The notes below the pieces were generated by a model. That model did not search any database, was not told where the DNA came from, and saw nothing but the letters and a program-made list of their open reading frames with translations. Position numbers and translations under genes: made by a program. Source: Polytrichum commune (Eukaryota; Streptophyta; Polytrichopsida; Polytrichales; Polytrichaceae). From it: DNA of 64,000 nucleotides. How positions within the stretch are numbered: the first letter of the stretch is position 1; each line of letters starts with the position of its first letter. Below, piece after piece: positions 10,886 to 23,599 of this stretch. The stretch spans positions 36,647,081-36,711,080 of the forward strand of contig OX485809.1 in NCBI GenBank assembly GCA_950295325.1, in the 5' to 3' direction.

Positions 10886-10917
10886 GCCGGGTATAGCGAG
10901 CATGGGTGCGGATGCTC
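10886..10917 (-). repeat. right terminal inverted repeat of the Harbinger element
   Basis: On the plus strand it ends CATGGGTGCGGATGCTC, immediately followed by the TAA target duplication. Confidence 0.93.
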
Positions 10918-10920
10918 TAA

Positions 10921-11230
10921 GTCCCAATCCGCAACACCATTTAGCAACCCGAATCGGAGGCAGAATCTGCACTCGGTACTTCCAATTAGAGATTTAGAAG
11001 TGACACCAGACTTTGAGATGTTGGATTTTGGTCTTGTTACTGCGGCCATACCCTGCAACCATGACCCGCAATCTGTCTGCTTCTCAATTTACATGGCAAC
11101 CCAGCAACACAAATTCAAGGCAAAAATCGGTACTTCCAATGTAGACTATTAATTAGAAAGTGAGAAAAGATAATTTTTATTAAGATCTCAAAATCCGGTC
11201 TTCTTACTGCCGCATCCAACAACCCTCGCA
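10921..11230. repeat. displaced hydrolase upstream DNA with a 154-bp direct duplication
   Basis: This was the immediate upstream flank of the hydrolase gene before the Harbinger insertion. Two diverged copies start at ~10975 and ~11128 with CGGTACTTCCAAT and end with GTCTTCTTACTGCCGCAT-like sequence. No gene or clear core promoter seen. Confidence 0.5.
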
Positions 11231-11301
11231 ACACCTACTTCAAAATTCGGAAATAATGAAACCTTGTCTCATTTCCTACAACACCAACAACATACAAAAT
11301 G

Positions 11302-11652
11302 ACTACACTAACAAATATGATAGTTAGTGTCATATGGTACTTCATATCAATAGGTGGACAAATACTGTCATGGATGATGGATGAGTTCATCCATTGGCCA
11401 AACCCCTGCCTCCTCTTGTCAGAAACTTGTGATGAAATATTGTCATGGTTGATTGAAATTTGGATGAAAAATCACTTGGTAAGTGGCAGTGATTGCAACA
11501 CTATAAATCTATAATCCCCCCCAAAAAAATTACAAAGAATGACAAATAATGTTGGGTTAGCATTTAGTGTTGGTGACACTACACCGCGGTTTACAATTAG
11601 TGTTGAGCAAGACAATTAGAATTGGTGACACTAAATATCATGTTTAGTGTTG
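11302..11652 (+). mobile_element. MITE of the CTACACTAAAT family (FB3), copy 1
   Basis: Ends are inverted around ACTACACTAA and TTTAGTGT. The interior contains GATGATGGATGAGTTCATCC, CAACTTGTGATGAAATATTG, GGATGAAAAATCACTTGGTA and TTGGTGACACTA. Five other copies share these blocks in the same order (42300, 44187, 48665, 49412, 57607). About 365 bp when complete, no ORF. Ends resemble CACTA-type tips, but no target duplication could be confirmed. Confidence 0.75.
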
Positions 11653-14010
11653 GTACTTCCAAATTCGGAATGTTTCAACAACACTCCAACTGTTGTAAAT
11701 TGAAAATTCCAAATTATCAAAATTTGCTTTCATTACTTATTACAACGCTCGAATCCCACAAAAGTACACATGCCAACCACTTTAACTACCTTAACCCTTA
11801 TTATCATGTTTTATGTATTTTCAAGATGAGTTATAAAGTGGGAGTCACAAGCTTGCTTTATGAAACATTCAAGAAGCAAAAGTGTTGACACAAGTTCAAA
11901 AAACACATATTTACGGTTGGGCTTTTTATGTACAGTTGAATGACAAGCTTTAAATAAGCATTTTTCAAAGAAAAAATTAAGAGAAACTTCATGAAATGGG
12001 GATGACATCAAGTTCAATGGAGATTTTTGTAGATATGTTCGTCTTATGGAGACCTATGAGTTATATTAAAATGAAAAAAAAGAATAGGATCGTATATATA
12101 AAAGTTAGAACAATATTTGTTAATACAATTGGAAACTTGTCATTTGGTTCATCATATTTGACATTATGTTTTAGATATTTCTATCATGCATAAATAATCA
12201 TCTTGGTAATACACATACCAAATTTGAAACAAAAATGATACAATTTTCATTTCTTTTGAATTCTTCAATTTTGATGCTTTGAAAATTAATAATCGGAGAA
12301 TTTTGAAAGTTGATAGTTTTCATGAATCTAAGTATTCCATTGACAAAACCATTCACCAGCTGGGGGGGTTGGCCATGAGGGCAACACAAAACCATAAATT
12401 GTATGGTCCTCTTTTCAGAGCACCGCTATAAAGTAAACATTGCACACTCCCATAAAACAATACCCTCTTCTCCAAAAGGACCTCCAAATGTGCGCTTAGG
12501 CGGCAATACCGTTAAGCTTGAGACCACAATGTGGTCTCGGCTAACATTAGGGGTTAAAACCTTACTTACAGTCTTGGACTCACCATACTTGAGCTCAAGA
12601 CCTTGAAGCTTGCAAGTTTGGTACGCTAGAGTTCGCACACTTGGCACTATGAATATATATATATATATATATATTGATAAGCTTGGACATGTGCCATCCT
12701 AGGATGTTGCACCCATGCATATGAATAAATATCCTCGATGAATACAACCCCATACATCCATGCGATATATGGCCAACCCATGTAAGCCCAACATATGTGT
12801 GTATGTCCATGCCCATGCTCGTGAGCTTCTCATGACCTGCCATCATGTCCTCATGCAATGCTTTAAGAAAAATGTCTGTTTTTTTCTTTCTTTTCAAAAT
12901 AAATTATCCTACTTTGTCCTATTGTTCATGCTATGTCATCGCCACCTTAGCTCCATGCCCATCTTTTGCACTTGCAGCCCCCACCTTTCCATTTGTTTCC
13001 CTCTCTTTTGTCACAAGTTTGTTTTGGTGAAGAACTTTTGGCGGGTGGGTTTTTTTCTCGTTGAAGGGCTAGTTGGACATGTGTCCATCTTTTGTAGGCT
13101 CCCACCACTACCACCACAAGCTTTGTTGTTTATCGATTTTCTTTATTGCAAGGAGGTTAAACTAGACGTGTGTTATTTGGACACTGTCATCTATGAACCA
13201 TGTTTCGTAGGAGATGAAACAAGCAAATAGAATAAGATGATTAGCGAAGTCCAAATTGTGCCCATAGCTATTTGCTTCCTAATTTTTGGAGCTCATGCAA
13301 GTATCTTATTTGATATCAAATCAAAGAAATTCGTGCTCATTAACCCTTAACTTCCCAAGCAACCCATTTCTGGTAGATGGATGATTTCTTCCCCACATTA
13401 ACTCCACCTAACTCATTCACCCACAATCAAAATAACTATAAACGTCAAGCCAACATGAATATCTACCCATAAATACATGAGCCATGCAATTTGCAGATGA
13501 TTAGGATGTGGAATGAGATGTCAAAATGGGAAGTGGTAATGTTGTGTTGGAAGCTCATGTGAGAGTGTTAACCCCAACCAATGGTTGTTACTTCAATGCA
13601 AACTTTGCGCGAACATCAATGATGTTGATTAAAAATGTTTATCATTTTTCTTTTAATGTTCATTTAAATTTGGTACTTGTGCTCACATCAAACATTTAAT
13701 TTAATGTTTGGATTTTTTTAGTTTTTGGGAATTCTTTGCATTTATGTGCTTAGAAATATAGGAAAACTTACATGCTTCTTGGAAATTGTTTTCTTGGGCC
13801 TTTTTTTTTTAATTATTTGACTTCTAGCCCGTATTCTTAAGTTAAAATTTGATAATTAGCTTCTATAAGATACTTGAGTACTAAAAGATCTTGAATGAAT
13901 AGGAATGGAATAGAAAGTCTTAGACTAGTAGTGGGTAGTTTGAAGCCCCTGGTCTATTAGACACAACTAATTTCAAAAAGCTCACCACATCCTCTTAAAG
14001 TAATTAATTT
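11653..14010. other. AT-rich non-coding stretch
   Basis: No credible gene. Contains an (AT)n run at ~12653-12674 and a reverse partial copy of R1 at ~13240-13330 (AATTTTTGGAGCTCATGCAA). Open frames here are short and show no family motifs. Confidence 0.4.
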
Positions 14011-14012
14011 GT

Positions 14013-14017
14013 GTGTG

Positions 14018-14049
<32 letters not shown>

Positions 14050-14050
14050 T
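14013..14050. repeat. palindromic compound microsatellite (GT)n(AT)n(AC)n
   Basis: A run of GTGTGT, then TATATATATA, then ACACAC repeated; the whole can fold on itself. Confidence 0.9.
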
Positions 14051-14814
14051 ATAGGTTTTCAAGTCTTCTTTATGAATTATGTTTTTTTAAATCTAAAATT
14101 TTGTCTAAAAGTTATAAAGATTTCCATGAGACTACTTAGGAAGTTATCTATCTAGGAACATTTGACTTTCAATATTTACCACAGTTATTCTATAGTTGTG
14201 ATTTCTTTTAAAACTCATATCTACAAATAGGTCTTGATGTTGCTTTTCTAGTCTAAGTATTTTTTATTTATTCTTAAACTCTAGTATCAAGTTATAGGTA
14301 TTTTCGTGAAGCAATTCTAAAATCTTTTTTTATAGAATATTTTTAGACTTATAAATGATCATAATATATTTTAGGCCACCTTTATTTGTATTATAATACC
14401 TAAAATATATTAGAAGGATCTACATTGCTCATTCTATGGTAGCTAAGTTTGGATTGGACTTTTAAACACTTAGTAAGATTATCTAAATCCATTTCGCTTA
14501 CCAAAGAAGTTTAAATCTTAATCTTAGTTTATTTGTGATTCAAATGTAGGTACAAAACACCCTTGACTTAGAAACCCAAGGGGTGCCTACTTTACCTCAA
14601 ACATAGCTACATGTGTTCTTGCAAAATATGTTCATTTTTAATGGTTTCTTCTTTAGTGTTAAATCTAGTTCATAGTGTGGATACTTTGTTAGGATGTTGA
14701 TTTAGAGCTTTAGTTTTTCTTTTCTTTTCTTCTCATAACATTGTAGGCTTTGGTTGTTACAAGTTTGTTCCTAGTAGATACAAATATTTGTGGGCACAAA
14801 AGAATCCCATTGAA

Positions 14815-14965
14815 GCAATGTCCAGGAAGATTTTTGGACACAATTGGTCAAAATTCAAGTGTTTCTAAGTCCAACTAGTTACATGTTGTGATCTTTGGTT
14901 TCTCTTTAATAGTTTCAAGGATATTTTATAGATTCGTCTAAATTGATGGGCTTAAGGTACTATTA
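14815..14965 (+). repeat. dispersed repeat R3, copy 1
   Basis: Marked by GTCCAGGAAGATTTTTGGAC, ATTGGTCAAAATTC and AGTCCAACTAGTTACATGTTG-like blocks. Related copies: 43040-43195 (reverse), 49225-49345 and 49878-49965. No coding capacity; class unknown. Confidence 0.5.
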
Positions 14966-17004
14966 GTTTTAATTTATTGGCATTGGATATTGTAGATAGA
15001 CATGTGTATAAAGACCGAAAACAAAGAATTGTCACTTTGGTTATCATGCAACATTATTTGCAAGATTGGTAAAACATCATAAAGTGTAGATATATTTAAT
15101 TATTTATATTGTTTTTTATGCATCAATCTAAATTCTTCGTACTTTGACAAACAAGGTCACACGTTGATATTTAATACAAATGTTTTGAGTATCTCAACAC
15201 TTTGGTTACTCTTGGTATGTCAGTTGATCTCATATTAGTTAAAGGTCCATTCAACGAAGTGTCTACAATACGTAAATCAAATGGCTACTATATTAGGTTC
15301 ATGAGTTTTTAGTTCTAATACAGAGTGTGAATGTTGATGTTGTGCTTATTTATGTGCATTTTTCATTGGTGCTATTTGTTGATCTTGCATTTGTGTGTAT
15401 TCAACAACTCAATTGCTTCATTTGCAAGTTGCGGCACCAATGGGTGTAGCACTTGCAAGATCTATGGGACTTCTTTGGATTCTTTGGCAATTGCTTTATA
15501 AATTTATGCGGATACATAGTATATAGACTATTTTTTGGACAACGTGTGGGAATCTTGTAATTGTGACTTTAAACACAACCTTGAAGCATGACATTAAGGT
15601 CACTAACTAGGCCATAATTGTGAAACCCCCTATGATGGTAATGAACATGAAATGATGATTCTTGTCGTCTTTGTTTATGACACGTACATGCAATTCATTA
15701 TTGTCATTAAAATACCACCATGTTGATTTGCACTAGGCTTGAATGTGATTTTAAACTATAAACCTTGAACCCTATAGTTTGCTTGGTTTCCTTGTGTTGT
15801 ACATGTGCTTCTTGAGAGGTTTATAGTTAGTTATACACTTTAAGGACTTTGTGCCACTGCAAGGAGCTTGTCAAACTCCTTCAAACAAAGCCCTCTCACG
15901 GTTTTTTCACTATAATATTTATAGTCTCCATCGCAAGTTTAGGAGCTATTCTATCCAGAAGAGTCTTGCCCCTGTAATCACATGTTGTATCCTTAGTTGT
16001 TGCCACCAATATCACACTGCAAACAAAATTGAAATAGAAGATTAGCACAAATTGAAACATAGAGTTCTAAGCAACATAGTAGATATGAACATTATAGTCT
16101 TATTATTAACTTATAGATTAATTTATTTTTTTAAAATCTGATGTAGGGGATACCACATGGACCCCGGTCATTTTTTTTTTGCATATGATGATAAGAATGT
16201 TTTGAACTCATGAACTTGCAAACCCCAAAACTATGGATGCAGTGAATTTTGTGAACCAAGTTTGATTTGGCATGATCATTCTCTGTGGATCTACAACAAA
16301 ACCAACATCCAATGTCAAATAACTGAATTTTGATATGCCATGAATAGCATTTAACAGACATCAGATTTGAATTCTCACCTATTGATCTCATTCATAGCAT
16401 CTAGAAGACTACCAATTGCCCCTATTACATCAAGACATATCCAGTCTATTAAAAATGTATTATTCTTTCTCATTTATTTGAAATTAATCAATATGAAGAC
16501 GCCATACTGTAACCCAATGGTTACCCTTTCATACCCAAAATATTTAACCTTTGAACTTCACCAGATCCTCATCCTCAAGAAGAGTCTGCTCAAAAACATC
16601 ATTGACTTGCCACTAGTGAGGACTCCAAAAATTTACTATGTCATCTATCACACTCTCAGTTACCCTAATATTGTTAACCACGGAGACATATAACACATGA
16701 TCATCCTCTCAATATCCATTGAGGACTTCATTTTTCAACAACTGCACATCGAACTCCAAACATGGGCCTAACCAATGGCAACAATTCTCGGCAGCAAATT
16801 AGAATGGACAAACAAGATTTAGCAAAAAGGATGAATTCTCAAACTCCTGATGACCGAATTGAGTCAGTCTTTTCCAACTTCCTTCTGGGGGCAACATCAA
16901 TATCATAGTGTCATCCCTACATGTTGTTTCTTCAATATCGGCAATGGATGCCATTTCATTTTACAACACCAAAATGACGATATGATTATAGAAACATTGA
17001 AATA
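14966..17004. other. non-coding stretch, no recognised gene
   Basis: Mixed AT-rich DNA. A few segments (15850-16030, 16540-16690) have more balanced composition, but neither strand gives a recognisable protein, splice structure or RNA gene. Confidence 0.35.
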
Positions 17005-17600
17005 CTTGGACATGTCCAAAAAAAAGTGGTAGCAGAAATGGGCGGAAAGCATGTTTTGGCAACAAAAATACTTCATCCACTCCATTTTGTTGCATGTGTT
17101 TATTTTTTTCGGTTGCTACTAAATCCAGAAATCATGTGTGAGGCTGGTTGATTCAACCTCAACTCCCTTTCTTGGAATTCAAGCATCTATCTTGCATATG
17201 AGAAATCAAAGGGAAGGGAGCTGGGTATCAACCCAACTTTGCCCCTCACCCACAACAAATGACAGCAAAGTCACTCACTCAACACATGGAGAAATTGTTG
17301 GATAAGTCCCAAATAAACAAACAGCATGGTTGCAGAAAGGGGTGGGAAGTGTGTTTCGGCAACGCAACACTCATTCCATCCCCTTCTGCTGCCACTGTTT
17401 TTTTTTTTAGGGTTTTCAGTTGCTACTACATCCTAAAATCATGTGGGGGACCTGGTTGATTCAATCCCAACCCCTTTCCTTAAATTCAAGCATACAATAT
17501 GGCATCTGAGCAATCAAGAGGAGGGGAGGTGGGTACCAATCCAACCAGGCCCTCACTCACAGCAAATGACAACAACATCACCCAAAATGCAACGACCACC
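17005..17600. repeat. 300-bp tandem duplication
   Basis: Two diverged copies with a period of 300 bp: GCAGAAATGGGCGGAAAGCA at 17032 and GCAGAAAGGGGTGGGAAGTG at 17332. Both continue through GGTTGATTCAA, AATTCAAGCAT and CACAACAAATGACA-like blocks. No ORF spans the copies. Confidence 0.8.
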
Positions 17601-17833
17601 GAATTTCAGAGGTGACTAATTTACCTCTTGGCCATCCTCCGTGTGTCCTTCGCTGGCTTTTCCCTTTCTTTGCTTGCAATGCATGCTCCACCGCCCTGCA
17701 ACTCGAGATCATCTGCAAGCTCGCCTTCATCTCCCGTGAATCACAGCATCCTTCCCGCCACCTGCATCCCTCACAGAGCCTCCACCTCAAGAGCCCCTCT
17801 GTCTGCTTCCATCTCCTGTGCGAGTGCCAAATG

Positions 17834-18328
17834 AGGGCCACTTCATCAAACACGAGACTGAGAGCCCGTGACCATTAAACTTCAAGCACTCTCATTGGTG
17901 GAAACGGCGGAGCCCGTCCAAGTTCGCTTCACACTACGCTTGAGGGACCAATGGAGTATGTGAGTGCAAGATGGATGTAAAGTCTACATGGGTTCCTACA
18001 TGGCATCAAATGGATCATGTTTCATGGTCACTTGGACTATTTTTAAAAATCACTTCTTGGAGGTAGGCCTACCACAAAACTAGGAGACCGTGGCACTCTG
18101 AACGCTCACGACCATTATTTTATTCTATTTTATCATGTGTGAGGACCCACATGAATAAGAAATCGTTCAAATAGCATTTGTTTGAGGGCCCGGTCACATA
18201 TGACTTCACACTACACTTGAGGGTCGGTGACCACACTAGATGATTTTGGAGGTGTGTTGAGACGGCCTTTGGACACTATCTTTTGGGCTCTCACAATTTC
18301 ATGGTCGACTCGTGTGTGAAGTGGCCCT
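17834..18328. mobile_element. transposon of the GGGCCACTTCACAC family (FB4), copy 1
   Basis: Left end AGGGCCACTTCATCAAACAC; right end TCGTGTGTGAAGTGGCCCT, inverted to it. Subterminal GAGAGCCCGTGACCAT and GGGCTCTCAC-TTTCATGGTC are also inverted. Relatives at 25312-25458 and 50853-51699, and a left end only at ~24055. No transposase; target duplication not confirmed. Confidence 0.65.
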
Positions 18329-20500
18329 GAGAGCGTGTTACAATTTTTTGGAGGTTTTGGGTGTGGGGGTGGATGAAGGTGACCTTTGATTGGTTCATGT
18401 ATCCCAATCCGGGCCCACCCCACCCGGCATGGTATTTGTTATGATACCTCAACTTCCATGATGATGTGTTGCATGTGAGAAATGGCAAGCTTGGGTACAT
18501 AGCTTTGTGAGCACTAATGATCAATGAGGAGATATCACACTGAAACAAAGTGTGGTGAGTTCAAAGCGTTTCATTTGGAGTGGTATGGGATCCATGGACA
18601 GTATTATGGTCTTCAAAGACCACTTTGGTTTTAAGTACATCCACGTTAGTTGGTTTCATGGGCAGTCTACAAATAAGGTATTGGTCTTGAAGATGCCATT
18701 GGATCTTGCTGGTAGTGGGGTGGACCACGTGAGGCGCATGCATGCCGGGGGTGATATGGAAAATTCGTGGATCATGTTTGATCATGTCAAGCGCCTTCGT
18801 GACCTTGCTTTTGCACATAAATCTTAACTCGTTCATACTCTCGATGCTAACTAACTCTTTATCAATGATTAAGTTGATTTTTTCTTTAATGGTAGCCTCT
18901 CATTTTTCCATATCTTCTCCATTTCACTACGAGGTGAACCACACCATTTCTTACATCATGTTAAGTTAGCCTATGTTTTAAAATCATAAATAATGTAAAA
19001 TGATAAAATATTATAATAACAATTGCAATTGCAATGTACAACTTTGGTTTGAAATAATAACTAATTATAATTTATTCCACTTTTATTGTGAAAGCAACAC
19101 AAATAGTGAGGACCACAAAAAGCATAATGTATCACAATCAATGTTATGTTCAAAACTTGGACAACGTTGAGTAACGCTTTGGTCAGTCGACCATAACTCC
19201 TCTTTTACATTCGTCAACCTTTGGTTAGTCATAATATGGATGTGTAAATATGCGATTGATTTACTAGCATATTAGTCTTAGTTGATTCTTATGAACACAT
19301 ATTGTTAGCTAGTTCTTTGCACTAGGTGGTGTGGACAATTTTACCATGACCTTGTTTAGCTAGCATTCCGATTAGCTAGCATTCCGATTAGCTAACCTTC
19401 ACTAACTTGAAAGCTAGCTAATTCCCTTAACTAGGTCTAGTGGGTGAATAACCAGGTATCCCGCTAGCTAAGGTTTCCCTTAGATTTCTTAACCTAATAT
19501 CAACTATTACTCTCTCAAATTATGGGTTTTGGTTATAAAGAACAAATTGTGGCTTCCTCAAGAAAACCAATGGATGTGGATACAAGAAAACCAATGGATG
19601 TGTTATTAGGATACTTCTCTCTCTGCAACCACTCCTTGTAGGAAATAAAACACGCAATTTGTGGGAGATGATTAGCAAATCCAATTTGTGCATGGAGCCA
19701 TTTGCCGCATATTTTTTTAATGTCAGTGTATGATTGACTTATTCATTATCAAAGTGGAGATTCTCATGCTCATTAAGTGGTCTTATATGGTAGACGTACC
19801 CATTTTCAATACCCCTTCCCCAAACTTAAAACATGGAGTCCCCTAAAGTTGTGCAGTTTCACACATGTAGCCGTCATTTTCTAACGTGATGGAAAAAGCA
19901 GTGAAGTTTCACACATGTCGCCGTCATGTCTAGCATGATGGGAAAAGAAGAGTTAAAAGGCCTTAAATTTGAGTTCCTTAAAAAGTGCACCAATTGTACT
20001 CATGCTTTTGTCTCCCAATTATCGGAAATAGGCCAACCCGTGATGTGAATATGGGTTGGGAGTGAATATTGCCTTTAAAATATTTACAGTAATTTCAAAA
20101 CTTGAAAATATATTATGACTTTTTTGGTTAAACATTGTGATATCAAATTCTAGACATGTGGAAAACCACTCAAGTATTATACATGTACTACACTTCAACA
20201 AAATTTCTTAAGTTAATGGAAATGGATATGTCTACCTTAAGTCCCTCCAAACATTGTTGAAAGACCTTTGAACCTATACTAGTTAACATTTTTTGAATAC
20301 GTAGTCTAGTCTCTTGAAAACACATGTCTTTTTGGTGTCCAACTTTAGATCCACACCTTACCACATACCACTCGAATATAGGAGTCTAAATTGTTGTTGT
20401 GCTAGAATTAGGTACTGGTTCCTCATATCCACAAGGTTTTTGTTCAAAACAAAATTGAGGGCTTTGGCGTAAAAGACCTTAGTATCTCAAATTGAAATCA
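18329..20500. other. repeat-rich non-coding stretch
   Basis: Holds a 91-codon open frame at 18552-18827 with no family resemblance, short tandem duplications (GCTAGCATTCCGATTA at ~19362-19392; CAAGAAAACCAATGGATGTG at ~19560-19600), a ~57-bp repeat with AGTTTCACACATGT-GCCGTCAT (19855-19925), and reverse partial R1 copies at ~19630-19800 and ~20275-20395. Confidence 0.4.
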
Positions 20501-20511
20501 CAGCTTTCAGT

Positions 20512-20676
20512 GAAATTGACATAAGATTACTCAGCGGTGTGCTTTCATTTTGTGGGCCATGGAAATATAACCATGGGATGACACATATTCAAATTGAGCT
20601 CCTAGCATTCCATGGTTATACCCCCATGGCCCACAAAACGGAAGCACAACACTAAGTAATGTTATAGACTCAATTA
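20512..20676. mobile_element. foldback MITE with ~70-bp arms
   Basis: The best-matched arms (20532-20575 and 20610-20656) contain TTTTGTGGGCCATGG and CCATGGCCCACAAAACGGAAG; homology extends outwards to 20512 and 20676. Interior is only ~35 bp. No ORF; superfamily unknown. Confidence 0.65.
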
Positions 20677-23580
20677 TCTTGTAACTTCCCACGCCCAATT
20701 TCCCTCAAATTTGCCCAGAAAATGTGACCTCAATTTCATTGACCGTATATGGAGATCTAAAGTTTTTCTTGACAACTCCAACTGTATAGATGTTTTCAAG
20801 TTAGAGGTGCCTACTCACAGTCCAAATTTCAAATGTTGAAGTTTTCTTATGTAGGAGATTATAATAGGAATGTCAATAGTGGTCTTGGGGGGTAGCAATT
20901 TAGAGATTAAATTAGGGTTGGTTTTTTTTTTTTTTATCAAACCTCCACTCAACATCTCCAAATGACAAAATGTTACCCTCATTCAAAAGAGGGGCAGTTT
21001 ATCTACTCAAGTAAGCTCGCAAATCTTGAATCCATTATTTTGTGATTTTTTGGGAAGCTTTACAACTTGAAGTAGTGGTGCCACAACTGCGCACCTTCCA
21101 CATGGATTTACACTCACGAACACATGTTCGACTAAAATTTCCAACGATAAATGTTTAGGATATATTTTGTTTGAGTGTCAAGCAATTTTCATATCAATCA
21201 TTGCACATAGGGATCAACAAATAACATGTGTAGGATATGTTGCCTTCAAGGTGACAAATGTCAAGTTTTGGTTCATGGACCGGTTCCACTTGCAACAAAC
21301 TAGTTGAGCGCACATTCCCATATTTGAAATAATCCATAAATAGCTAACTTTGTTGAACGAATTTATCCACGTGGCAAAACATAGCAGACTTGAACATGAA
21401 CAAGAGGAGTAGTTGAAATAGTCAAGAAACCATGCGAACTAGTGTCAAAGGGGTTAGAGCAAACTGCTCACGATCATATTATGGTCACATAAGACATTAG
21501 GGGTTATGCTACTACATCATTCTTTTGAAAAGCAAGGATGGAATCATGTTGAGTGACGAGTCATAAGAATTGATATCCAGGTGGTGGTGAAGTGCTCATA
21601 GGAAAAGAAGTTAGAATGGACATCCACAACCCTCATAACGTACGCGGATGCTATCCGGTTACTTGTCTTAACCAAACACTTATATTTTATTGGTCCGTGG
21701 GTCGGTGAGGATCAAAGAACAAACACCATAAAAACACATTTAAAAAAATAAAAATTGAACTAGATCGTGAAATGTTATCGACTACTCCCACACTCAATAA
21801 TGAACACAATCGGAAGCACCTATGTATTCAATTAAGGAATCAACAAACATGAACTTCCAATTACACATGATAACTAAATCAAGGGAAGTCCGATACTCGA
21901 TCCAATTAATGCTTCGTTCTACTAAATATGCTAATGCAACACAAGTTTCGTTGTGTAAACCTAATTGTTAGAAGCTGGAGAACCTGAAAAACAAATCGAA
22001 TAACAACACCCACAGACCTTAATTATCTCAGCTTGAATTCTTCACCACTTTTATTGAAGACTCATTAATGCTTACTGCATCATTCTTTTGAAAATCAACG
22101 CAAGGACGGAACCATGATGAATGATGAGCCATAAGAATCAATATCTAGGTGGTGGCCATGAAATGCTCATAGACAGATATCCACATGAGTCAGGACAGAT
22201 ATCCACATGAACTCTCATACTTTATGTATCAAAGACTTAGCTTCTTGATCATTGAGAGATTGCTAGCTGTGACGTCGCTGGGCCCTCATGTGTGTGTATA
22301 TGTGTCCAGGCATACAGATCACTCCACCATGAAGACAACAGGAATCAAAGCGCGACAGATAAGGCCAAGATGATGGAAGCAAAAAGCTCAAGCCTCATCA
22401 CCCAATGCTTGGTATATGCTTTTTGGCCGTACGCTTTGATACATATATATTGAAGCCTCAGCCCATACATTGATTGTATTCCTAGCATTCAATACGCGAT
22501 GAGCATCCAGCTCTGCACTTTCGGTTGCCGCAGAAGAAATGAATCAAGCTCATTTGTCTGTTCTGTTTCAATCTCCTGGAGTGACGAACAGATAAAGTTG
22601 CTCGTTAGTAGACTGCGAATGATATTACACCACAGGTGGCTCGTGATTTGATGAAGGCAGACGTGCCTAATTTGTTCAGTACTCATCTTAATCGGACACT
22701 ATATATATATATAACTTGTACGTCGTTAGGTTTGGAACCGAGAATCTACATCACAAAGACATGTGTTTAAAAGAGACCGGACTACGCGCTTAAAATATGT
22801 TAACCACTCTGAGGTAGAAATATCATAACCCATTAACCACCCTCTAGCCGTGCACTAGACCACTGTCATAATGGTGAAGTGCCATTTCTACAACAAATCA
22901 TGGCTCGGTGGCAACTTCAATGTGTGTACACTTAGTGTAGTCAATGGGAGTCAAGTGTTAATGTACTCATGAGGTAACTGATTTAGGCGATGTTCTGTAG
23001 GGAAATGCGGATTACTGTGTTCGGTGTAGGGAGAATCTAGTGAACGAGTAGGGGTTTGAACAACTTTCCACTTTGAAAAGTTGTAGCATTTTTTTGTACA
23101 GGGCAGAAAAATATGAAACAACTTGCATTCTTCATGAATCCTTCTCGTCTATCTTGGAAAATTTTCTCATGATTGTCAGACCAGATCTTCGATGCGAATC
23201 ACCTTATTTTCACAGGTTATGGTATTTCTACCTTAGACTCAACAGTCAGCAGACTTGGAAGGACCTGTGTGGCCATTTAACGAGCATGAGAATCTTCACA
23301 TTGATTAACAAATAAGAAAGTCATATGAACTTCAAACATCACGAGGCGAATGATAGGCTATGGGCATGATCTGGATTTGCTCGTCATCTTGCACGAATTC
23401 CATGTTGCATATCTGACGAGAAATGCATGCAAAGCGAGAAGTGTCCGAATAATATATGTCTATCATACCTTATTGGTGATTTTCCAGTCTCAAAGTGTGT
23501 GCAATACACTCGTGACTGACATACAAACTCCAAGTTGGTCTTGTAAGTATGGGCACTCTGCACTGCCGTGGACTGACTGT
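20677..23580. other. non-coding stretch with decayed repeats
   Basis: A ~90-bp direct repeat occurs at ~21510 and ~22070 (CATCATTCTTTTGAAAA, GGTGGTG). A 20-bp duplication GACAGATATCCACATGA lies at 22170-22205. Split R1 fragments lie at 22725-22815 and 23265-23440. The 22250-22680 portion has balanced composition but no recognisable gene. Confidence 0.35.
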
Positions 23581-23599
23581 TAGTAGTAGTAGTAGTAGC
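23581..23599. repeat. TAG trinucleotide microsatellite
   Basis: Six consecutive TAG units. Confidence 0.9.

Larger units (their letters stand above)
6107..10920. mobile_element. complete PIF/Harbinger DNA transposon (4,808 bp) with TAA target duplication
   Basis: The element runs 6110-10917. Both ends begin GAGCATCCGCACCCATGCTC and continue to CTATACCCGGC, 31 of 32 positions matching. It is flanked by TAA at 6107-6109 and 10918-10920, the 3-bp duplication expected for PIF/Harbinger. It carries both usual genes, facing each other: a DDE transposase (plus) and a Myb/SANT-like protein (minus). Both frames are open along their whole length, so the copy looks recent and possibly autonomous. The left end is in the promoter of the auxin-conjugate hydrolase. 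Confidence 0.95.

Noticed and set aside
18552-18836. 91-codon frames on both strands
   Set aside because: Neither resembles a known family, and the mutual overlap suggests low stop density by chance.
21510-22170. 90-bp direct repeats 560 bp apart, possible terminal repeats of an element
   Set aside because: Copies are diverged, lack defined ends and flanking duplications, and enclose no related features.
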